DNA of 64,000 bases. Origin: Ciona savignyi (taxonomy: Eukaryota; Chordata; Ascidiacea; Phlebobranchia; Cionidae). The translations under genes were made by a program, and so were the position numbers. Shown here in pieces: positions 57,912 to 64,000 of the stretch. The DNA lies in the NCBI GenBank assembly GCA_000149265.1, contig CH001012.1:140902-204901 (forward strand), given 5' to 3'. Numbering within the stretch: position 1 is the first letter of the stretch; every line of letters starts with the position of its first letter. Under the pieces are notes generated by a model. The model was not told the origin of the DNA, made no database searches, and worked only from the letters and a program-made list of their open reading frames with translations.

Positions 57912-58011
57912 NNNNNNNNNNNNNNNNNNNNNNNNNNNNNNNNNNNNNNNNNNNNNNNNNNNNNNNNNNNNNNNNNNNNNNNNNNNNNNNNNNNNNNNNN
58001 NNNNNNNNNNN
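57912..58011. other. Assembly gap, 100 N
   Basis: Exactly 100 N, the usual placeholder for a gap of unknown size. Distances across it are unreliable. Confidence 0.99.
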
Positions 58012-58669
58012 CGAAATGCTAAATTGATGAACAGAATTATATTTTTATAACGTTATTTAACACGAAAGAGTTACAATTGGGTTAATTCTTACATAAATTT
58101 AAGTTCATTTGGTGTTGTGAACGAATATGACAAAAATGAAGTTTTCTAACTTAACATGAATAACAAGTTTGGTGGTAGCTCAAAAACCCATGCACACAGG
58201 TTTCTTTTTATTGTACAAAAAGACAACACTAAACAGAACTTTAACATTCGGATCAAAACTTTTACAAAAGGTAGATAATAGGGTCTAATCGTTTAGAAAT
58301 AGTAATAGAATATTTTTAACTTAACAAACATACCAATTTGGTTTGTTAAATTAAGAAAATATAAGTTTTTGTTTGCAAAAACAAACAAATCTATAAACAC
58401 CCCGTATAAACTTGCCCCATGTCAAACTAACCTGGAACCCTTTGCAGAAACGTGTGGCATTAAAGTAAAAAAAAATAAAAAAGTAAAAAATTATTTTATA
58501 AACCATGGTAAATTAAAACGTGGTGTGAAAACCATATAAAACCGATAAAAGCGAGTGCAAAACGTAAATATCTTAGAATAACAAATGTCAAAGAAACGTG
58601 AAATGTTGGATTTTCGGCGGGAAAACTAAAAGGAGGCAAACTGCACACTAAAATGACGATTATGATATT
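58012..58669. other. Spacer between assembly gap and LTR element
   Basis: Very AT-rich, many short A runs, no frame of note. Confidence 0.5.
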
Positions 58670-59122
58670 TGTGGAGAATCAAGTGCTTTTGTGGGTGGTT
58701 TGCGTGCTTATATCTGTAGCACTGAACCTGACCTGAATTCTCCAACTAATTAGACTCCGAATTGACTCCGTCTCGGAAGGTTTCTGAATTGCATCTTATA
58801 AGCTGATACAGTAAAACACATACACTTTAACTGGTTGCCTGAACATGCTCGGAGCCGCGCCCGAGCAGGCGATTTATTTTCGGTCTTTATTCTAAAACGC
58901 GTTTTCGATAATAATTCATGCAAAGACTTTATACACGATACATCAGCTTGCAAAACATATGGCATGGGGATTATATCCCGTTGACACGCACAGGAAGTGA
59001 GGTACAAACGGGTTTTTAGAACAGACGCACGCAGCTGCATGCAATTATGACTTACTTAAAACGATTTAACTAAATTTAATATAATGTGCAACAAATATTA
59101 CACAAGCCGCGAATTTGCTACA
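58670..59122 (-). repeat. 3' LTR of the retrotransposon
   Basis: 453 bp copy; differs from the partner LTR by C versus T in the segment gaattgcat(c/t)ttataag. A short open frame inside it is shared by both LTRs and is not a gene. Confidence 0.9.
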
Positions 59123-59146
59123 TAGCTTCCTTTCCCCCCAAATTTT
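59123..59146 (-). other. Polypurine tract
   Basis: On the minus strand a run of G and A (GGGGGGAAAGGAAG) ends within a few bases of the 3' LTR, the expected place for plus-strand priming. Confidence 0.75.
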
Positions 59147-59649
59147 AAATTTTAAAAACTATTAATCCTCTATGGGATCTATACAAATTTTGTAGGAATT
59201 CGCGGCTTTCAAATGGTGGCGCGAAAATCATTTTTCAATAAATCGAATAGGTTGGGTCTCATCGATGGCGAAATGTGGATAATATCTGTAAAATAAACTG
59301 AACAAGGTTTTTTGTATAGGGCCTATGAAATAACTATCAGGTTATTCGCTAAGCTAAAGCATTGGTGGTCCATGCAGAGGGCAAAAAAATCAAACCAAAG
59401 CATTATTCAGACGCAAATCACGCTATAGACAATAGACATAAAAACATACTCGTATAAAAAATAGTCGGCGTGGAGCATCCTCGACACGCAATAACATACC
59501 CAGTAGACACAAAATACTCATATAAAATAGGCCACTCTAGACGATATTCAATACTCGTGTAATAATCAATAATGCTTTAGTCGTGATCGCATACCCTATT
59601 CACATTTCTCACCAATCCTTGAGCAAAATGCTGAACAACTCGGTGACAG

Positions 59650-60477
59650 TCAAAGATCCGTCTCATAGATGAAACGGCCACCACGAAAACGACAAACTTG
59701 TAAGTACGTTAGCCCAGGTGATCGCTCAGGTTTGCGACGCGTGTCGTGAAGAAAAGTCTTTTCCGACTCGACCAAAATGTCGAAAATATTGTTTTCCTCT
59801 TCGATTGTTCTGCTCGCGAATGATGGTTTCTTTATTAGACCCATGATTTCTGGCGTTTTCATCACTTCCCTTCGATCCACCGTATCTTCTTTGTGCTTTA
59901 TGCCGGGTGGCGCGATATTCGTTTCTTCCGGACGACGACGTAGACGGCCACTTCGCCCATCCACAATGAGATTGAAACGATTTATAAAGTCCAGACCAAT
60001 CACGGGATGGCGAACGTTTGCGATCTGAAAGCTCCATTTGAAAGATCCCACACCTTGTAAGGAAACGTCTAGTTCCTTGTTTCCAGTTGATGAGCAGTTC
60101 GTTTCGTTTAGTCGTAGTTTTCCGGAATGTTTGTAAAAAATAGAACGTGTGTCTTCTAAATTGGGTAAAAGAGAAACTGATGTTCTTGGGTCCACCATAA
60201 ACTTTAAGTTATTTGCGACGTCTTCAACAAAAAATAAACTGGACTTCGCATGGAAATATCTCGGGCTTGACATTTGTAGTGTTGTTTTTGGTTTTGTTCT
60301 TGCTGTTTTTCTGTAGATTGCAGACCAATTGCAGCCTGGGTTGCATTTTCGTGCTCGGTTACCAAAATGTTTATGAAACCAGCAAATCCTCACTTGCGGC
60401 TTTTCTGTTGGCATCGGAAAATTGAATAGATTGTTTCGCCAACACATTTTTCTTGGTAAATAGACCTGCGTGTTCAA
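59650..60477 (-). CDS. Gag zinc-knuckle and retropepsin-like remnant of the LTR element, 275 aa
   Basis: A single frame inside the LTR element. Residues 31-49 form a C-x2-H-x9-C-x3-C knuckle (CWFHKHFGNRARKCNPGC) typical of invertebrate gypsy Gag. Further on, SLFFVEDVANNLKFMVD and GLDFINRFNLIVDGRSGRL match the first strand and the flap/C-terminal block of the linked aspartic protease. The active-site DTGA is replaced: the aspartate remains but is followed by PRT, so proteolysis is probably lost. No capsid domain is seen upstream and no polymerase downstream. The frame is intact, so the product may serve as an RNA-binding protein or simply be undecayed because the insertion is young. Confidence 0.75.
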   Translation of the reverse strand: MNTQVYLPRKMCWRNNLFNFPMPTEKPQVRICWFHKHFGNRARKCNPGCNWSAIYRKTARTKPKTTLQMSSPRYFHAKSSLFFVEDVANNLKFMVDPRTSVSLLPNLEDTRSIFYKHSGKLRLNETNCSSTGNKELDVSLQGVGSFKWSFQIANVRHPVIGLDFINRFNLIVDGRSGRLRRRPEETNIAPPGIKHKEDTVDRREVMKTPEIMGLIKKPSFASRTIEEENNIFDILVESEKTFLHDTRRKPERSPGLTYLQVCRFRGGRFIYETDL

Positions 60478-60480
60478 ACA

Positions 60481-60498
60481 CGTATTGGAGATTCACCA
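60481..60498 (-). other. Candidate primer-binding site
   Basis: Minus strand begins TGGTGAATCTCC one base after the 5' LTR. TGG would pair with a tRNA CCA end; I cannot name the tRNA. Confidence 0.4.
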
Positions 60499-60499
60499 C

Positions 60500-60952
60500 T
60501 GTGGAGAATCAAGTGCTTTTGTGGGTGGTTTGCGTGCTTATATCTGTAGCACTGAACCTGACCTGAATTCTCCAACTAATTAGACTCCGAATTGACTCCG
60601 TCTCGGAAGGTTTCTGAATTGCATTTTATAAGCTGATACAGTAAAACACATACACTTTAACTGGTTGCCTGAACATGCTCGGAGCCGCGCCCGAGCAGGC
60701 GATTTATTTTCGGTCTTTATTCTAAAACGCGTTTTCGATAATAATTCATGCAAAGACTTTATACACGATACATCAGCTTGCAAAACATATGGCATGGGGA
60801 TTATATCCCGTTGACACGCACAGGAAGTGAGGTACAAACGGGTTTTTAGAACAGACGCACGCAGCTGCATGCAATTATGACTTACTTAAAACGATTTAAC
60901 TAAATTTAATATAATGTGCAACAAATATTACACAAGCCGCGAATTTGCTACA
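60500..60952 (-). repeat. 5' LTR of the retrotransposon
   Basis: 453 bp copy at the upstream end relative to the minus-strand gag frame; starts TGTGG and ends GCTACA as written on the plus strand. Confidence 0.9.
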
Positions 60953-61096
60953 TATTATAGTTAGTTTTAAACATGGAGTTAAAGTTAAGGTGAGTTCTGT
61001 GGTTGAGATTCGTGTTTTGGGGCAGAGTTAAACTTAGTTTCTATATTTTAAGTAAGCAGTTTTTCTGTTTTTCTTTCTTTAATTCCCTTTAGCGTT

Positions 61097-62055
61097 GTAG
61101 GGGAAAAGTGGGTAAAATGGGCCACGTGGGTAAAATGGGCCCCCTCCAATTTTCAATATATTTTGAAGAATAAAAATTTGCTGGAAAAACCAGTGTCAGT
61201 ATATCAAATTATGGAATCTCCAAACCGAAGTTTGAGCGTGAAATCGACAAACTCAATGTTTTCTGTAGCTTTTTCGGTTTGAGAAGGTCTGAATCTAAAT
61301 TTGCAATTTTTGTTTTCTGCTAATAAATAATAGAAAAGATCAAATACTAAAATAAATTTTACTGTAGTTAAATAGAACTATATAGCCTAGACCTACTTTT
61401 ACTGGTAGAAAAAAAACTTCTTTTTATAAAATTTTTTTATAGAGATTTTAAGTCGTATGTTGGCACCTGTCTAATATGGGCCCCCTGTGTTCATTTGGTA
61501 ACTAACGGGGCTAGACTTAGCATTAACAGTACTAAAGGGCTAGACTTAGCACTAACAGTCATATTATGTGTTTCACAATAAACTAAACGGGTTTTCTAAA
61601 TGCTATTAATAACATGAATTGATAGTTATGCTTCCACTAAAGTAGCAAGGTGTTATTGCATTAGTATACTAGTAACTGGGTATTAAATAAAAAGTAATTG
61701 CTGTAATCCAAAGTGTTAAATTAAAAAAAACAAACTACATCATAAAAAGAAAAGTAATAACATTGTTTATATGGGAAGCGAATATGGATACTGTTATCTG
61801 GCGAAATGTTAATGTCGAAAACGGGCCGGGGCCCATTTTAGACTGCACCCTTGTCTAAAATGGGCCACTAACGAAATATTTTTCTTTGTTGATAAAATAT
61901 ATTCAACAAAAATTATTAGAAAGTTAACATGTTATGTGTAAAGACTTTGGTATTAGGTGACACCACATGAAAAAACTTAAGTCCAGCGGGCTTTATATCA
62001 GTAAAAAATCCGATTTGCAACTAAAGAGGCCCCATTTTACCCACTCTTCCCCTAC
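61097..62055. mobile_element. MITE, 959 bp, with about 28-bp terminal inverted repeats
   Basis: The left end gtaggggaaaagtgggtaaa and the inverse of the right end (gtaggggaagagtgggtaaa) are near-perfect inverted repeats. The motif aaaatgggcc recurs inside in both orientations. There is no transposase frame. I cannot see a clear target duplication, so the superfamily is unassigned. Confidence 0.8.
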
Positions 62056-62084
62056 CTATCCCCAGTTACAAGGAAATTTGAGGT

Positions 62085-63768
62085 TTACAACTTAATTGCA
62101 CAGAGAGTGTGGGTTGTCGTGCTACGTTCGGGGCGGGAGTTCATTAACCCGATTTCTGGATTCCTCGGGTCGGTTTCCACTTTCATTATCACCCCGGTAT
62201 CATAATGAATGTTTGAAACGAATCCGCCAAACAACCAATTCCCGTTATAAGCCGGTCCACCGCTACTGGTCGTTGTAACTTTTGTCTGAAGAAATAAAAA
62301 TGGACATTTTTGAAATTAGTACGGTCGTGTGGCCAAATGGTTAGCGCGACCGATACATATACCGATTTCAGTACTAAAACAGTCGTAGTGCCCATCCCCT
62401 TATAGGTTCGAAACTTGTCTCCGTAAAAATATAATTATTTATAAGTAGTCAGTCCGAATTCAAGAGCTAAAATATTACTGTATTTTTATGTAATGTTTTT
62501 ATATGTTAGGAAAGTTGAAGTGTAAGTAAAGTAATCAGTATTAATAAAATTTTATGATTTTTCTGGAATGATGTAAAACATAAAATAGCATTGTGACGTC
62601 ACACACTCTACAGAACACAAGCTTTATTCGAATTGTTATAATCTATTAATGTGTTTTGTTGCGATGTTTTGTTTTGTGTGTCCGTGTTAAACTTGTGACA
62701 TCTTCTTATTTTAAAACTCGAGGATCAAACTTGAAATTCGCGTCATTAAATTTCTTACGGCACATTTAGGTATGGCTAATTTAAAAGATGTTTTATTGTG
62801 TAAGATTATTCGTGGTACAGATCAAAGTTTACACGAGAACCCTGATACTTACTTAATTGTGACGTAACCATGTGTCAATTAAACGTAATACAGCCAAATG
62901 TTACTAGCCATAATAAATTAGCTATGCATATAATCTGATAAAATATTGTAGAATATATAAAAACCGTTGGATTGTAGTTTATCCCGAGCCAAATTCTTGA
63001 CGATCTTACACCAGCTGCGATAATTGTGGTCTTGACGTAGTTATACACTGCGTCATACATCTCCTTGTCCACGATATCAATCAGTTCGCCACCATACGCT
63101 TTGCACGAGTCATCAGCAGTTATTCTGTTCTGTTTTATCGTTTTCAGCGGTACAAGCATCCAGATGTAAACATTCCCGCACACTATCCCACTGTTACCTG
63201 CCAAGCAATGTACTGGGATTATATTAAAGAATGCACTTAAAGCTATAGGTAATATTTTTATGGGAATCAAAATAAATTTTAAACTGGACTGTATTTGAGT
63301 ATATCTCTGTACGTACGACTTTACATCGATCCAACGTAATGACTTAGAAACAAAGCTATCCAACATTCTTAGTGATATTTGGCAACCCGAAAATCGTCGG
63401 TTACCTGATGGGTAAGACATTTAACGGACTTGCACCCACTTGTGAACTACATATACCAACTATATAATGAAACGGTCTTGGGGCGATGGGTTCAAACCTT
63501 GGGTCCGAATAAAAAATAAAACGCCACAATTGTTAAACACAATGCCAGGCGTTATACCAAGTGGTTAGGCAAACATGGGATTGGACTGTTGAGCTCGCCT
63601 TGGATAAAATGTGAGTAGTGTTATTAGTATTAGTCTTTAACAGTTATGTAAATATCGTACAGCATGGTAGCCTACATAATAAAATAAGGTAAAAGATTTA
63701 AGTTACATGAAGCTGTATGAGGCAGAAAGATTAAAAATCAATCCTAAAATGACGAAAATCACGTCCAT
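62085..63768 (-). CDS. Secreted C-type-lectin-domain protein, 5' part unresolved
   Basis: Two minus-strand exons are well supported: 63212-62965 (phase 0 out) and 62285-62085, ending TAA. Joined they give a C-type-lectin fold: YIWMLVPLKT, DDSCKAYGGELIDIVD, then RIWLGINYNP, GNWLFGGF and a last HTLCAIKL. The WLGI core and the first and last cysteines are present. The inner disulfide pair and the WND/EPN calcium-sugar motifs are not seen, so calcium-dependent sugar binding is doubtful. A signal-peptide exon (63768-63707, MDVIFVILGLIFNLSASYS, donor gtaact) probably starts the gene, but its phase (2) does not fit the lectin exon (needs 1), so an unseen exon lies between. A SINE sits in the last intron. 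A MITE begins 30 bp after the stop codon. Confidence 0.72.
62318..62432 (+). mobile_element. SINE-B in the CTLD gene
   Basis: tacggtcgtgtggccaaatg to gttcgaaacttgtctccgta, in the last intron, antisense to the gene. Confidence 0.92.
63465..63522 (+). mobile_element. SINE-B 3' fragment
   Basis: aacggtcttggggcgatggg and caaaccttgggtccg, with A-rich end. Confidence 0.6.
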
Positions 63769-64000
63769 TGTTGCCCTGCTTAAACTGACAACATACGGTA
63801 GGAATACAGATACTGCTGTCCTATTTAGGTTAAACTAAGGAAAAATTAATCCAGGAAACCAGTGTAGCTGTGAAAATTCTCTTGTTAAGGAAGCGGAAAA
63901 TGTTTTGTCGAGTCCACAAAAAGTGACGTTTATTTGCGCCAGTTAGATGAACCGCATTTCTCCGCGAGTAGGCGCCAAAGGGCAACTAATTACACCAAAC

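Larger units (their letters stand above)
58670..60952 (-). mobile_element. Young non-autonomous LTR retrotransposon, gypsy-like
   Basis: Two direct LTRs of 453 bp each (58670-59122 and 60500-60952), both TG...CA, differing at only one base that I could see. A 4-bp target duplication TATT flanks the element. Read on the minus strand: 5' LTR, a possible primer-binding site beginning TGG (60498-60481), a gag/protease-like frame, a purine tract rich in G and A directly before the 3' LTR (59146-59123), then the 3' LTR. The interior is only about 1.4 kb and has no reverse transcriptase, RNase H or integrase, so the element needs helper proteins. Near-identical LTRs indicate recent insertion. Confidence 0.9.

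Noticed and set aside
58750..59040. Identical 96-codon frames at 58750-59040 and 60580-60870
   Set aside because: They lie inside the two LTRs and have no domain content.

Overview
The window looks like animal nuclear DNA, most likely from a tunicate of the Ciona type. That placement is inference from three things: AT-rich sequence, spliced genes with conserved metazoan orthologues (RRP8, POC5), and very dense short tRNA-derived SINEs. There are no bacterial operons, no rRNA and no CRISPR arrays. Gene models were built by joining open stretches at GT/AG sites, checking that splice phases agree and, where a family is known, that the joined protein is colinear with it.

Layout. 1-7130: repeats only. 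7131-14795 (+): four-exon Ser/Thr-rich type I membrane protein with a 5 kb first intron. 16361-16840 (+): intronless PLAC8-family protein. 18828-19841 (-): intronless orphan 7TM receptor. 21585-26474 (-): complete six-exon RRP8 (rRNA-processing methyltransferase). 28123-37857 (+): eleven-exon POC5 (centriole protein), divergent from RRP8. 38397-39530 (-): second 7TM receptor, a paralogue of the first. 41906-43290: 11-bp minisatellite, followed by a SINE-rich stretch. 48416-53253 (-): complete seven-exon leucine-rich-repeat type I receptor with a tyrosine-containing tail. 54146-54446 (+): candidate two-exon gene for a 67-residue protein. 57912-58011: run of 100 N. 58670-60952: young non-autonomous LTR retrotransposon (gag/protease remnant on -). 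61097-62055: MITE. 62085-63768 (-): C-type-lectin-domain gene, 5' part unresolved.

Mobile DNA dominates the non-coding part. SINE family A (about 300 bp, tRNA-like head, TATCC-type tail) has more than 30 copies or fragments. SINE family B (about 110 bp, tRNA-Ser-like head, A-rich tail) has about 19. Several hAT-like MITEs keep clear 8-bp target duplications. SINE copies lie directly against splice acceptors in RRP8 and POC5 and occupy five of the six introns of the LRR gene.

The genes do not form one pathway. The two housekeeping genes (RRP8, POC5) are bracketed by the paralogous 7TM genes. Four cell-surface or secreted proteins (Ser/Thr-rich, LRR, CTLD, 7TM) are lineage-specific or rapidly evolving types.
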